Positions 8,147 to 17,425 are shown, counted from the first letter of the stretch. The stretch: 64,000 nucleotides of DNA from CAWIKY01 sp963836905 (GCA_963836905.1 CAWIKY010000006.1:124001-188000), one strand, 5' to 3'. Made by a program: numbers and translations. Notes: generated from the sequence alone by a model not told the origin.

Positions 8147-9670
8147 TCATGCGACAAGGTTCAGGCGGCGCTGCGTCCAGCGTTCCGGGGGGGTAGCGAG
8201 CGCGCTTCCGGTTTCAGTTGCTTCTGGTTCAAGGCCGCGATGTCCGGCGCGCGGAGCATCATCGCTACCGTCTCGGTGTGCGTGATGGCCCGATCGCGTC
8301 CCCTCCTGCTGGACGCGGACGCCCCCTTCAGAAAGATCGAGACCGGCCTGCATCAATGCGTTCTCAAGCGTCTTTGCGCCACGCATCAAGGCATCCACCA
8401 CCGCGCCGTCACGTGCGGCCAGAACGGCAGTCACCTTGCCGTCAGCGGAGACCTCTACACGGATGTTGACCTTGCCAAGTTCGGGCGGATCGAGCCGGAT
8501 TTCAAAACGCGTACTGCGACCATCGAAGCGCTCAATGATTTGCCCGGCAATCTGTCCGGCAAAGTGCGGCGAGGACACAGAGGCGATACGCGGCGCGGTC
8601 TGGGCCGCTTCGCTGCGTTGTGCCGTCGTCTGAAGCAGCTGCGCCTGAATATCGTCTCCGGCGGTTTCGGGGGCACCGTCCGCTGTTTGTCCGGCTCCAG
8701 TCAGGACAGGCGCAAGCGCGGCATCGAAGCTGAGCGGCATGCCACCCGTCACCGGCGCTGGCGGTGCCACAGGAGCGCTGGCAATGGATACGCCGCTCTG
8801 GGCGGAATGAGCGCTGCCGGACTGGGACGTCGAGGAGGCGGTCCCGTTGGAACTGCCTGAACCTGCATCGGTCTGTCCGGCTTTGGCCAAGACGGTTGAA
8901 GGCCGGGCCTGTCCATTCACCGCAGGCGTGGTCGATGACTGGGCGGGTCTTGCGACGCCATCAAGACCTGCCAGGGCCGCCGCAAATGTTGCCAGTGTGC
9001 TTGGGGTGGCGGGTTGTGCGGTCTGTGCCTGAACAGGTGGCGTGACCGCCTGACCGGATGTGGCGGTGATGACGGCAACGGTTGAGGCCGCGCCGGATGT
9101 CTGCGCGCTGGAAGAGTCCATCAGGCCTGTCGGTTGCGAGCTCTGGGCTGCCTGGGCGAATGTCAGAGGACTACTGGGCGCTAGGGTCGGTCCGGCTCCG
9201 GGTGAGGCGGGGGCGGGGGAAAGTACCGTTGATGCCGTTTCGCCTGCGCTTTGCGCCGGAACGGTGAGAAGGCCGGTCTCCGGTGACGAAACGCTGAGGG
9301 CGGACGACGGACTAGCCGGATTCAATTGAAACGCCGGTGTCTCGCCCGTCGGGAGCAGAGACGTGCCGACAGCTGCGCTCACTGAAGAGCCGTCCGGAGC
9401 CGGCCCGGAGGGAACGGTGCCGGACAGAATGGGCGCTGCGATCGTCGCAGACGAAACCATACCCTGCGTCTGAGAACCGGTCTGCAGCGCGACAGGTCGG
9501 GGTGTCGTTTCCGCAAGCAGAAATCCGGCGAACGCGTTTTCGCTGTCTTGAACGCTGGACGGGGTGGCAGCCCCCTCCGTGGTTTGCGTTTCGCGGCCGG
9601 TCGACACCTTGCCCGATGTCGCTGAAGCGAAAAGGTTCGAGAGTAGGGTCAATCCGTCGGAAATCATCAA
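8147..9670 (-). CDS. fliK: Flagellar hook-length control protein FliK
   Basis: A 507-residue protein with a long Ala/Ser/Thr/Pro-rich, low-complexity N-terminal two-thirds, typical of the FliK ruler, and a C-terminal Flg_hook domain: RFEIRLDPPELGKVNIRVEV, then a KTLENALMQAGLDLSEGGV stretch. FliK sets hook length and triggers the export-specificity switch. It is the first gene of the fliK-flgD-flgE run. The start codon at 9670 lies about 30 bp from the predicted transcription start. Confidence 0.9.
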   Translation of the reverse strand: MMISDGLTLLSNLFASATSGKVSTGRETQTTEGAATPSSVQDSENAFAGFLLAETTPRPVALQTGSQTQGMVSSATIAAPILSGTVPSGPAPDGSSVSAAVGTSLLPTGETPAFQLNPASPSSALSVSSPETGLLTVPAQSAGETASTVLSPAPASPGAGPTLAPSSPLTFAQAAQSSQPTGLMDSSSAQTSGAASTVAVITATSGQAVTPPVQAQTAQPATPSTLATFAAALAGLDGVARPAQSSTTPAVNGQARPSTVLAKAGQTDAGSGSSNGTASSTSQSGSAHSAQSGVSIASAPVAPPAPVTGGMPLSFDAALAPVLTGAGQTADGAPETAGDDIQAQLLQTTAQRSEAAQTAPRIASVSSPHFAGQIAGQIIERFDGRSTRFEIRLDPPELGKVNIRVEVSADGKVTAVLAARDGAVVDALMRGAKTLENALMQAGLDLSEGGVRVQQEGTRSGHHAHRDGSDDAPRAGHRGLEPEATETGSALATPPERWTQRRLNLVA

Positions 9671-9708
9671 GCCGGTCGTTCTGGTGAATGAAAGGTCGGT
9701 TCACAGGC

Positions 9709-9724
9709 TGCAAGCAAGAGGCCA
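9709..9724 (-). promoter_or_regulatory. Sigma-54 promoter for fliK-flgD-flgE
   Basis: Read on the minus strand the sequence is TGGCCTCTTGCTTGCA, matching the -24/-12 consensus TGGCacg-N4-TTGCa with the required 10-bp spacing between GG and GC. It predicts a start site near 9698, about 28 bp before the fliK ATG. Caulobacter hook genes are sigma-54 dependent, which supports the call. Confidence 0.78.
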
Positions 9725-9811
9725 TACGGCAAGGCATTTGAGGAAACGGCCAGGCCATTGTTTTTTATATGTAATATCTGAAACATGACCCTTAGGGTTT
9801 CGGTAACCATG

Positions 9812-9839
9812 GCAGATTCAGCGCGGCAGATTCTGCGCG
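9812..9839. promoter_or_regulatory. Tandem 14-bp repeat, candidate FlbD-type enhancer between divergent flagellar promoters
   Basis: Two adjacent 14-bp units GCAGATTC(A/T)GCGCG run from 9812 to 9839, followed by a further GCAG. They contain CGGCA half-sites (9824-9828 and 9838-9842). They lie about 115-140 bp upstream of the fliK start site and 70-95 bp upstream of the flgK start site, the usual range for enhancers bound by the sigma-54 activator FlbD. The same half-site recurs as palindromes before the first flagellin gene. Binding by FlbD is inferred. Confidence 0.55.
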
Positions 9840-9845
9840 GCAGGG

Positions 9846-9858
9846 AATCAATTGCTTG
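9846..9858 (+). promoter_or_regulatory. IHF binding site
   Basis: AATCAATTGCTTG matches the IHF consensus WATCAANNNNTTR at every fixed position. It lies between the enhancer-like repeats and the flgK promoter, where DNA bending would bring activator and sigma-54 polymerase together, as in the divergent hook-gene region of Caulobacter. Confidence 0.65.
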
Positions 9859-9879
9859 GCATTCAGGATGCTTGTTCCG

Positions 9880-9896
9880 TTGGCCCGCGGCTTGCG
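9880..9896 (+). promoter_or_regulatory. Sigma-54 promoter for flgK-flgL
   Basis: TTGGCCCGCGGCTTGCG has GG at 9882-9883 and GC at 9894-9895 separated by exactly 10 bp, with TTGC at -12. A second, weaker sigma-54-like match (TTGGCATTCAGGATGC, 9856-9871) lies just upstream and overlaps the IHF site. The predicted start near 9907 gives a leader of about 185 nt before flgK. Confidence 0.65.
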
Positions 9897-10091
9897 ACGC
9901 CTATTGCAAGAACGGATGTCCGGCGCTGCCGGATCTCGCGTAGCCCGGCAGGAGAAAATGCGGAAAAGCTCAGGCTTTCATAAGGTTAAGGTAACTTCTC
10001 TGACGGATTCTGTTGCGTGCGGGCTGCAGATCGCAGACGGGCAAAACTTGCCCCTCCGGAAAGAACTGCCGCACGCATCGAGGATGAAGGC

Positions 10092-12206
10092 ATGAGCATT
10101 TCAAGCATCATGAATACAGGCGTGACGGCGCTGAACGCCAACCAGTCGGCCCTGCGCGTCACCTCCTCGAACGTCGCCAACGTCAACACGCCGGGATATG
10201 TGCGCCGCGAAGCGCAGATGTCGGCTCTCAGTTATGCCGGGCAGGGCGCAGGGGTCGAGGCGATCGTTTCACGCGCTGCAGACCGGTTTCTGGCGGCAGC
10301 CCACACGCGCGCAATTTCAGATGTCGGGCGGTATGGCGCATCGGCAGACCTGATGGACCGCGCACAAAGCGCATTCGGCGATCCAAGCAGTGGCAACAGC
10401 GTATTCGGCGCGCTCGACGATGTGACCCTTAAAATCGGCGCGTTGAGCGCCGATCCGAATGCTTCTCTCCAGCAGCGGGACTTTATCAGTTCGGTGGATC
10501 GTCTGCTCGGCGATGTGCAACAGACCTATAATGACATTGACGGCCTGCGCGACGAGGCCGACCGCAAGATCGACGACGCTGTCTCGCGCGCCAACGGACT
10601 TCTCACCCAGCTAGCCAGTCTTAACGGAGACATACAGCGGGCGCAGGCCAGCGGTCTGGATGCCAGCGGCGCTGAAACCCAGCAAAGCCAGTTGCTCGAC
10701 GAGTTGGCCGGGATTATCGACTTCACCGCCAATCCGCGCAGTCAGGGCGGGCTTGAAATCCGCACGGGCAGCGGGCTCATTCTGGTGGATACCGAAGCTG
10801 CGCGTATTGCCAGCGCAGATACGGCGCAGGGCTCTCGTTTCGGCGGATTGAACATCTTTCCGCCCGGCTCCTCGGGTGCCATCGATCTGACAACGCAGAT
10901 CCGTTCGGGTGAGCTGCGCGGCCTTCTCACCACCCGCGATGTCGACCTGCCAAATCTTGGCTATGCACTGTCCGAGTTCGCCGCCGGTCTCGCCACGGCG
11001 CTCAACACAGCGCATAATGACGGCAGCGCCGTTCCTGCCCCGTCTTTGCTTCAGGGACGAAATACCGGGCTTCTCGCCACCGACGCGCTGAACTTTACCG
11101 GTCGATCCGTGGTCTCCGTGACGGACCCTGACGGGCTGACGGTTCGCGCCGTAGAAATCGACTTCAACGCTGGAACGATGACATCGAACGGCGTCACCAC
11201 CGGCTTTGCGCCGACCGTGGGCGGGCTGACAACCGCGCTCAATACTGCGCTTGGCCCCAGTGGAACGGCAACGTTCCAGGCCGGCAAGCTGACCCTTTCG
11301 GCAACGGGCGGGAACGGCATAGCGACAGGTACGCCCGATACGGGCGGGGCATCGCGTGCGGGACGCGGCTTTGCCGATACGTTCGGCCTCAATGATCTGG
11401 TCCGCTCGTTTGCGCCGTTGAGTTACGACACCGGTCTGGCAGCTGGCGATCCGCATGGTTTTACAGCCGGAGAACAGATCAGCTTTGGCATCCGCAACAC
11501 CAATGGCGATCTGATCCAGACCATCGGGTTTACGGTCTCCGGCACGAGCATGGCCGATCTGGTCACGTCCCTGAACACGCCCGCCGCTCTCGGCAGCTAC
11601 GCGACGGCCAGTCTCGATGCGAACGGCCGTCTTTCCATCGTGCCCAAACCCGGTAGCTCCATTGGCACCGTGGATGTCGTCACCGACCGGACCCAGCGCG
11701 GCGATACAGGTCTGTCTTTGAGCGCCATTTTCGGGCTTGGCACGTCGACACCTGCCGAACGTGCGCGAAACCTGCAGGTCGATGGACAGATCCTGCGCGA
11801 TACCTCGCTTGTTTCGACTGCGCGGCTAGACGTCAGTGCACTAACCCCGGGCGCACGCGGCCTTTCGCCGGGCGACAATACCGGTGCACTGAAGCTTCAG
11901 ACCGCGTTCGAGACACCTTTTCAGCGACGCTCGCCAAACGGCGTTATTGGTCCCCGTTTGACCCTGACGGAAGCCGCAGGTCAGCTTGCTGGCGATGCGG
12001 GACTGGCAGCCAAGTCGCTGGAAACACGCGCGATTTCAGCCTTGGCCGTGCGCGACGAGGCGGCCCTGCGGCGCTCCTCCGTCGAAGGCGTGAACCTCGA
12101 TGAGGAGATGGTGAACATGACTGTATACCAGCAAAGTTATTCTGCTGCCTCGCGACTGATCACGGCAGCGCGCGACATGTACGACACCCTTCTGAACATG
12201 GTCTGA
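10092..12206 (+). CDS. flgK: Flagellar hook-associated protein 1, FlgK
   Basis: A 704-residue protein. The N-terminus MSISSIMNTGVTALNANQSA and SSNVANVNTPGYVRRE is the rod-domain signature of FlgK, and the C-terminus ends GVNLDEEMVNMTVYQQSYSA... LITAARDMYDTLLNMV, typical for FlgK. FlgK forms the hook-filament junction. The frame is open from a GTG 25 codons earlier, but the ATG at 10092 fits homologues and has AAGG before it. flgL follows 17 bp later, so they form an operon. Confidence 0.95.
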   Translation: MSISSIMNTGVTALNANQSALRVTSSNVANVNTPGYVRREAQMSALSYAGQGAGVEAIVSRAADRFLAAAHTRAISDVGRYGASADLMDRAQSAFGDPSSGNSVFGALDDVTLKIGALSADPNASLQQRDFISSVDRLLGDVQQTYNDIDGLRDEADRKIDDAVSRANGLLTQLASLNGDIQRAQASGLDASGAETQQSQLLDELAGIIDFTANPRSQGGLEIRTGSGLILVDTEAARIASADTAQGSRFGGLNIFPPGSSGAIDLTTQIRSGELRGLLTTRDVDLPNLGYALSEFAAGLATALNTAHNDGSAVPAPSLLQGRNTGLLATDALNFTGRSVVSVTDPDGLTVRAVEIDFNAGTMTSNGVTTGFAPTVGGLTTALNTALGPSGTATFQAGKLTLSATGGNGIATGTPDTGGASRAGRGFADTFGLNDLVRSFAPLSYDTGLAAGDPHGFTAGEQISFGIRNTNGDLIQTIGFTVSGTSMADLVTSLNTPAALGSYATASLDANGRLSIVPKPGSSIGTVDVVTDRTQRGDTGLSLSAIFGLGTSTPAERARNLQVDGQILRDTSLVSTARLDVSALTPGARGLSPGDNTGALKLQTAFETPFQRRSPNGVIGPRLTLTEAAGQLAGDAGLAAKSLETRAISALAVRDEAALRRSSVEGVNLDEEMVNMTVYQQSYSAASRLITAARDMYDTLLNMV

Positions 12207-12223
12207 GAACGGACACCCGATAG

Positions 12224-13147
12224 ATGACACGCATATCGACAGCCATGGTTTCCAGCTCGGCGCTGCAGGACATCCAGCGTTCGCAGCGTACCCTGTTCGA
12301 TGTCCAGAACCGCGCCGCCAGCCAGAAAGTCGCCGACGATCTCAAGGGCTATGGCCGCGACACCAATTCGCTTGTGACGATGAACCGTATGCGGGCCAAG
12401 GAAGAGGCGTATGTCGAGACTGCCAAGGGGCTGCAGACGCGCCTCAGCCTGCAGGACCTGCAGCTTGGCAAGGCCCGCGGGGCCTTCGAGGATCTGAAGC
12501 TTGGCCTGACCGAAGCGCTCGCGCTGGACGATTTCACGAGCGTTCCCGGCAAGCTCGACTCGGCGTTCACGGATATAAAGAACGCGCTGAATGCCCGCTA
12601 TAACAACAGCTATACCTTTGGAGGCGTTCTCAGCGACGTTGCGCCGGTGCAGGCAGGCTCCATCGCAGACCTTGCCGCCGCGCCGCTGGACGACGCGCTC
12701 GGCGAGGCGACCCGCGCCCAGACGGTGCGTATAGATGATAACCGCATCATCGCGGCGGCGCCTGTCGGACGTGATCTCGCCGGTCCGCCGCTCGACCTGC
12801 TTCGCGATCTGGCTCTGTTTGACGGCTCTGCTGCCGGGCCGTTCCAGTCACCCCCCACAGACGCCCAGCGAACCGCCGTCAAGGATGCCATCGCCCGCCT
12901 CAGCGATATTACCGCAGGACTGCTGGCCGCCGAAGCCGCCAACGGTCAGGCGCAGGGCGAAATCGATGACGCCGTCACCAGTCATCAGGCCCGCGGCGAT
13001 CTACTGGAATCGCTTACGGCAGGCATCACCGATGTCGATCTGGCCGAAGTCGCGGTCCAGCTCAATCAGGCCCAGACCCAGTTTCAGGCTACCGCATCGG
13101 TCTTCAACACGATCCAGAACCTCTCGCTGGTGAACTTCCTGCGGTAG
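12224..13147 (+). CDS. flgL: Flagellar hook-associated protein 3, FlgL
   Basis: A 307-residue flagellin-like protein. Its N-terminus (TRISTAMVSSSALQDIQRSQ) and C-terminus (VDLAEVAVQLNQAQTQFQA... LSLVNFLR) form the coiled D0/D1 helices shared by flagellins and FlgL. FlgL is the second junction protein between hook and filament. It follows flgK closely and is probably cotranscribed from the sigma-54 promoter at 9880-9896. The next gene is on the other strand. Confidence 0.93.
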   Translation: MTRISTAMVSSSALQDIQRSQRTLFDVQNRAASQKVADDLKGYGRDTNSLVTMNRMRAKEEAYVETAKGLQTRLSLQDLQLGKARGAFEDLKLGLTEALALDDFTSVPGKLDSAFTDIKNALNARYNNSYTFGGVLSDVAPVQAGSIADLAAAPLDDALGEATRAQTVRIDDNRIIAAAPVGRDLAGPPLDLLRDLALFDGSAAGPFQSPPTDAQRTAVKDAIARLSDITAGLLAAEAANGQAQGEIDDAVTSHQARGDLLESLTAGITDVDLAEVAVQLNQAQTQFQATASVFNTIQNLSLVNFLR

Positions 13148-13158
13148 GGAAGACTCCG

Positions 13159-13941
13159 TCACTGCCCGCGACCGCGTTCGGTGACGGTCTTGCGGGCTGC
13201 CTCCACACTGTCAGCAGTCACGGTTGCGGCGTGCTTGGCTGAGCGTTTGATCTCCAGCTTCAGACCTTCGCCGAAGCTTTCCGCAAACCCGTCATCGATA
13301 ACCTTCTTGTACTTGCGCAAGAGCACAGGGTCGCAGCCGGTCATGTCTGTTGCCAGCTTCATGGCGGCGGGCACCAGTTCATCAGCCGGATAGACACGGT
13401 TGACCAGCCCCCAGTGGGCGGCGGTCTGTGCATCCAGAAAATTGCCGGTGAACGATAATTCCTTGGCCCGGCTGATGCCGATGAGGCGGGACAGCTTCTG
13501 CGACAGCCCCCAGCCCGGCATGATTCCCACGCGGGCATGGGTATCGGCAAACTTTGCGTTCTCCGAGGCCAGAAGCACATCGCACATCAGGGCCAGTTCG
13601 AAGCCGCCGGTGATCGCAAACCCGTTGATCGCGCCCACGATTGGCCACGGATAGCGCCCCAGCGCCTTTGCCAGATCAATCTCGCCGCCGTCGGCGCCCA
13701 AAGCAAAGCCCGTCTGGCCCGCTTCCTTCAGATCCACCCCTGCGGTAAAGGCGCGGCCTGCGCCGGTCAGCACTACGGCGCGGATATCGTCACGTTTTCG
13801 CAAGTCTTCGAAGGTGGCGCAAATGGCCTCGCGCAGCGCCCGGCTCAACGCATTAAGCGCATCGGGACGGTTCAGGGTGACCAGCGCCACCGCGTCCTGT
13901 GTTTCGACGGTTACCAGATCGGCTCCGGAGGTATCGCTCAT
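13159..13941 (-). CDS. Enoyl-CoA hydratase/isomerase (crotonase) family protein
   Basis: A 260-residue crotonase-fold protein. Features are TLNRPDALNALSRALREA, VVLTGAGRAFTAGVDLKE (oxyanion hole) and AINGFAITGGFELALMCDVLLAS with a Glu at the catalytic position, then HARVGIMPGWG. The second catalytic Glu of true enoyl-CoA hydratase (usual QPE before the LGIMPG motif) is Ala in THARVG here, so the reaction could differ from hydration. It acts on an unidentified acyl-CoA. It converges on flgL with 11 bp between stops. Confidence 0.88.
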   Translation of the reverse strand: MSDTSGADLVTVETQDAVALVTLNRPDALNALSRALREAICATFEDLRKRDDIRAVVLTGAGRAFTAGVDLKEAGQTGFALGADGGEIDLAKALGRYPWPIVGAINGFAITGGFELALMCDVLLASENAKFADTHARVGIMPGWGLSQKLSRLIGISRAKELSFTGNFLDAQTAAHWGLVNRVYPADELVPAAMKLATDMTGCDPVLLRKYKKVIDDGFAESFGEGLKLEIKRSAKHAATVTADSVEAARKTVTERGRGQ

Positions 13942-14042
13942 GGTACTTGCCTCTTTCGTGATTATCTCTGCCCGACATGTGATAACGGCGCGGGGCCGTC
14001 TGCCAAGCTGAACCTTTTGGCCAGGCAGTGAGGGGAATGGTC

Positions 14043-15752
14043 ATGAGCAATACACCGGCAGACATCAATTACACATTCGATGATGCGGAAATCGAACGGC
14101 TGCGCCCTTACGGCGAGGTCCGCTATCACGAGGCAGGCGAAGTTCTGGTCGAGGAGGGCATCAGCCGAAGCGAGTGCCTTGTCACCCTTTCGGGCTTTAC
14201 CGACATCTATGCCGAAACGTCGGAAGGCCAGCGCCGCCTCGGCTTTATGGAAAAGGGCCAGTTTGCAGGCGACCTCACTATCCTGACGGGGCAATCGACG
14301 CTCGTGCGCGTCGAGATGGGCGAAGCAGGCGATGTCCTGCACATTTCCCATGACCGGTTCCAGCGGCTGCTGGTGGAGAACTCGCAGTTATCCGACATCT
14401 TCGTGCGGACGCTGACGGCACGCCGCGATTTTGGCCGCACGGGTGGTCATGCAACGACAATCGTCATCGGCGAAGCGCATGACCGCAGGGTTTTTGCCAT
14501 CCGCGACCTGCTCGCACGCCATTCCATTCCGCATCTCTGGCTCGCCCCCGACACTGAAGCCCTCGCGCAGCGGATCATGACGGCGCGCGATATTTCAAGT
14601 GACGATCTGCCGGTCGTGGTGCGCGGGGCGCAGAAAGTGATGATCAGGCCGGACGTCAACGAAATTTCGCAGGTCTTCGGGCTCGACCTTTTGCCTGACG
14701 GTGCCTGCGCAGACCTGATCGTCGTCGGCGCTGGCCCGGCCGGTCTCGCCGCATCAGTCTATGCCGCATCCGAAGGGCTGTCGGTGCTTACCATCGATTC
14801 CGAAGGGCCGGGCGGGCAGGCGGGAACCTCGTCCAAAATCGAGAACTATCTCGGCTTTCCCATGGGTGTCTCCGGGCGCGAACTGGCTGAGCGAGCGTCG
14901 GTTCAGGCTCAGAAATTCGGCGCAAGGCTTGCCGCACCGGCAAAGGCGGCAGAGCTGAACCGTGATGGCTCAACTTACTGTCTGACGCTGGGCGACGGCC
15001 GCAAACTGAAAGCGCGGGCGCTGGTCATCGCGACCGGGGCGCAATATCGCCGCCTGCCGCTGGACAATCTGGAGCGCTTTGAGGGCCGGGGTATCTATTA
15101 CGGTGCGACGCCGATGGAGGCCCAGCTGTGTTCCGGTCAGGAGGTCGCGCTTGTCGGAGCCGGCAATTCTGCCGGTCAGGGCGCGGTCTTTCTGGCGCAG
15201 ACCGCCAAGGCCGTGCATCTGGTCTATCGCCGTCCTGATATCCGCGAAACCATGTCTGAATATCTGGTGCGCCGTCTGGAAGAGACACCGAATATCCACC
15301 TGCATCCGGAAACCGAGATCGCGGAGCTTCACGGGGTCGAGGGCGCAGACCCCGTGCAGGATCGCCTGACATCTGTGACCTGGGAAAAAGGTGCGGACAG
15401 GACGCGGGAGCGGTGTGATGCCGGTTTTGTTTTCCTCTTCGTTGGCGCTGCGCCGTTCACCGAATGGCTGCCCGAGACGCTGAGCTGTGACAGCAAGGGA
15501 TTTCTCAAGACCGGGTCCGATCTGGAAAATCTCGATCTGGTCAGGGCGGGCTGGTCTCTCAAACGCATGCCGACGCGCTATGAGACGAGCTGGCCACGGA
15601 TTTATGCGGTCGGTGACGTGCGGACCGGTTCGGTCAAGCGTGTGGCTTCATCGGTCGGTGAAGGCTCGGTTGTCGTCAGCGATATTCATGCCGCGCTGGC
15701 CGAGGTGCGTGCGGAGATCGGTGAAGACGAATGGCGTCTGGAGACGGTTTAG
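14043..15752 (+). CDS. Cyclic-nucleotide-binding domain fused to thioredoxin-reductase-like FAD oxidoreductase
   Basis: A 569-residue fusion. Residues 20-130 form a cNMP-binding domain (EVLVEEGISRSECLVTLSG, MEKGQFAGDL). After a linker, residues 225-560 form a two-dinucleotide flavoprotein: VVGAGPAGLAASVYAASEGL (FAD), GPGGQAGTSSKIENYLGFP, VGAGNSAGQGAVFLAQ (NADPH) and YAVGDVR near the end. The CxxC redox pair of real thioredoxin reductase is absent: YYGATPMEAQLC stands where it would be. It probably reduces something else under cyclic nucleotide or ligand control. The start has GAGGGGA upstream; a GTG five codons earlier is less likely. Confidence 0.88.
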   Translation: MSNTPADINYTFDDAEIERLRPYGEVRYHEAGEVLVEEGISRSECLVTLSGFTDIYAETSEGQRRLGFMEKGQFAGDLTILTGQSTLVRVEMGEAGDVLHISHDRFQRLLVENSQLSDIFVRTLTARRDFGRTGGHATTIVIGEAHDRRVFAIRDLLARHSIPHLWLAPDTEALAQRIMTARDISSDDLPVVVRGAQKVMIRPDVNEISQVFGLDLLPDGACADLIVVGAGPAGLAASVYAASEGLSVLTIDSEGPGGQAGTSSKIENYLGFPMGVSGRELAERASVQAQKFGARLAAPAKAAELNRDGSTYCLTLGDGRKLKARALVIATGAQYRRLPLDNLERFEGRGIYYGATPMEAQLCSGQEVALVGAGNSAGQGAVFLAQTAKAVHLVYRRPDIRETMSEYLVRRLEETPNIHLHPETEIAELHGVEGADPVQDRLTSVTWEKGADRTRERCDAGFVFLFVGAAPFTEWLPETLSCDSKGFLKTGSDLENLDLVRAGWSLKRMPTRYETSWPRIYAVGDVRTGSVKRVASSVGEGSVVVSDIHAALAEVRAEIGEDEWRLETV

Positions 15753-15821
15753 GGGGGAGGCGATAACACCTCACGCCCGGCCCCTCCCCGCAAGCGAGGA
15801 GGGGAGAGTGCGCCTGCAAAC

Positions 15822-15848
15822 GCTGTCACATTGAGCCTGTCGAAATGC
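15822..15848 (-). repeat. Inverted copy of the 27-bp GCATTTCGACAGGCTC repeat
   Basis: This 27-bp stretch is the exact reverse complement of the sequences at 28423-28449 and 28740-28766. It lies with a CCCCTCC/GGAGGGG palindrome (15780-15803) in the gap between two convergent genes. It belongs to the dispersed intergenic repeat family of this genome. Confidence 0.7.
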
Positions 15849-15867
15849 GACAGCACAGCGCCCCTGC

Positions 15868-17421
15868 CTAAAGGTCCTCGATCCCCTCCAGCACGTCTGA
15901 TGCGTGGGCGAGGTAGGCGTCGCGCTTGTCCTCGTCCATCCGGTCCCAGTTGGAATAGATGCGCTGGATGCGCGTATTCTTCTCAAGCTTGCTTCGATTG
16001 CGCACCAGAAAATCCCAGTAGAGCGCATTGAACGGACACGCCCCCTCGCCGGTCTTCTTCGACACCGAGTAAGTGCAGCCGCCGCAATAGTCCGACATCC
16101 GGTTGATATACGCGCCGCTTGCTGCATAGGGCTTGGAGCCGAGCTGTCCGCCATCGGCAAACTGGCTCATGCCGATGACGTTCGGTGCCTCGACCCACTC
16201 ATAGGCGTCGGCATAGACGGCCAGATACCATTCATGCACCTGATGCGGATCGATGCCCGCAATCATCGCCAAATTGCCGGTCACCATCAGGCGCTGGATA
16301 TGGTGGGCGTAGGCCTCCTCCTTCGTCTGGGTGATTGCGGAGCGCATGCAGTTCATATCTGTCTCGCCGGACCAGTAATATCCCGGCAGATCGCGCTTTG
16401 CGCCGAAATAATTCTCCGAGGTATAGTCCCGCCCCGAAAGCCAGTAGATGCCGCGCATATATTCGCGCCAGCCGATAATCTGCCGGATGAAGCCTTCCGC
16501 GGCATTGAGCGGAATGTTGCGGCGTCCGTCTATATAGGCGCGCTGCACAAGCTCGCAGGTTTCTACCGCGTCGAGCAGGCCCAGATTGATGTAGAACGAG
16601 ATCAGCGAGTGGTAGAGGAAGGGCTGACGCTCCAGCATCGCATCCTGATAGGTGCCGAATTTCTCCAGGCATTCGGAAAGGAAATGATCGCGAGCCTCTT
16701 CGGCTTGGGCTTTCGTCACCGCAAAGCCGAAGGGTTTCAGATCGCCGAAATTATTGTCGAAGCGTGATCCAACGAGATCCAGCACATCGTTCGTGATGTC
16801 GTCAGGCGCAAAGGTCTGACGCTCCGGCATGAAAAGGTCGTCGTCTGCCGGTTTACGGTTCTCCTTGTCGTAATTCCACTTGCCGCCTTCGGGCTGGTCG
16901 CCGTCCATCAACAGGCCGGTCTTGCGGCGCATTTCGCGGTAGAAGAACTCCATGCGGAGCGTCTTTTTGCCATCGGCCCAGTCGGCAAACTCCGCGCGCG
17001 AACACAAAAACCGGTCATCGGGAAGAATGTGCAGCGGCGTGCTATTATCCTCGCCCCACGCATTGAAGGCATCCAGTACCCGCCACTCACCCGGCTCGGT
17101 CAGGAAGATGCGAGACACCTCATGGCGGGTCAGCGCGCGGGTCAGCTCACCAGTGAAACTGCCGGTATTGTCCGGATCGTCCAGCTTGACGTAATCGACG
17201 GTCCAGCCGTCGGCTCGAAGCGCTTGCGTATGATGGCGCATGGCCGACAGGATCAGCGCGATCTTCTTCGGATGATGGGGAACATAGGTCGTCTCGTCTG
17301 CGACCTCGCACATCAGGATGACGGCAGATCTCTTGTCGGCAACCTGCAGACTGGCGAGGGTGTCCGACAACTGGTCGCCCAGAACGAAGACGAGATGGGG
17401 GTCCGGGGTGGGCTCGCTCAT
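15868..17421 (-). CDS. Iron-sulfur bacterial cryptochrome/photolyase (PhrB-like, (6-4) photolyase family)
   Basis: A 517-residue protein of the deoxyribodipyrimidine photolyase-related family. It starts DPHLVFVLGDQLS and carries the four cysteines that bind the [4Fe-4S] cluster in Agrobacterium PhrB: one in DMNCMRSAI and three in CGGCTYSVSKKTGEGACPFN. FAD-domain residues such as GWREYMRGIYW and QVHEWYLAVYADAYEW are present. PhrB repairs (6-4) photoproducts with blue light. The start at 17421 lies 4 bp after the true stop of the frameshifted SDR gene, so the two form an operon, as often seen. Confidence 0.9.
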   Translation of the reverse strand: MSEPTPDPHLVFVLGDQLSDTLASLQVADKRSAVILMCEVADETTYVPHHPKKIALILSAMRHHTQALRADGWTVDYVKLDDPDNTGSFTGELTRALTRHEVSRIFLTEPGEWRVLDAFNAWGEDNSTPLHILPDDRFLCSRAEFADWADGKKTLRMEFFYREMRRKTGLLMDGDQPEGGKWNYDKENRKPADDDLFMPERQTFAPDDITNDVLDLVGSRFDNNFGDLKPFGFAVTKAQAEEARDHFLSECLEKFGTYQDAMLERQPFLYHSLISFYINLGLLDAVETCELVQRAYIDGRRNIPLNAAEGFIRQIIGWREYMRGIYWLSGRDYTSENYFGAKRDLPGYYWSGETDMNCMRSAITQTKEEAYAHHIQRLMVTGNLAMIAGIDPHQVHEWYLAVYADAYEWVEAPNVIGMSQFADGGQLGSKPYAASGAYINRMSDYCGGCTYSVSKKTGEGACPFNALYWDFLVRNRSKLEKNTRIQRIYSNWDRMDEDKRDAYLAHASDVLEGIEDL

Positions 17422-17425
17422 CGGC

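Noticed and set aside
9856..9871. Main sigma-54 promoter for flgK
   Set aside because: TTGGCATTCAGGATGC has the right GG-GC spacing but a weaker -12 and overlaps the IHF site. The match at 9880-9896 is better.
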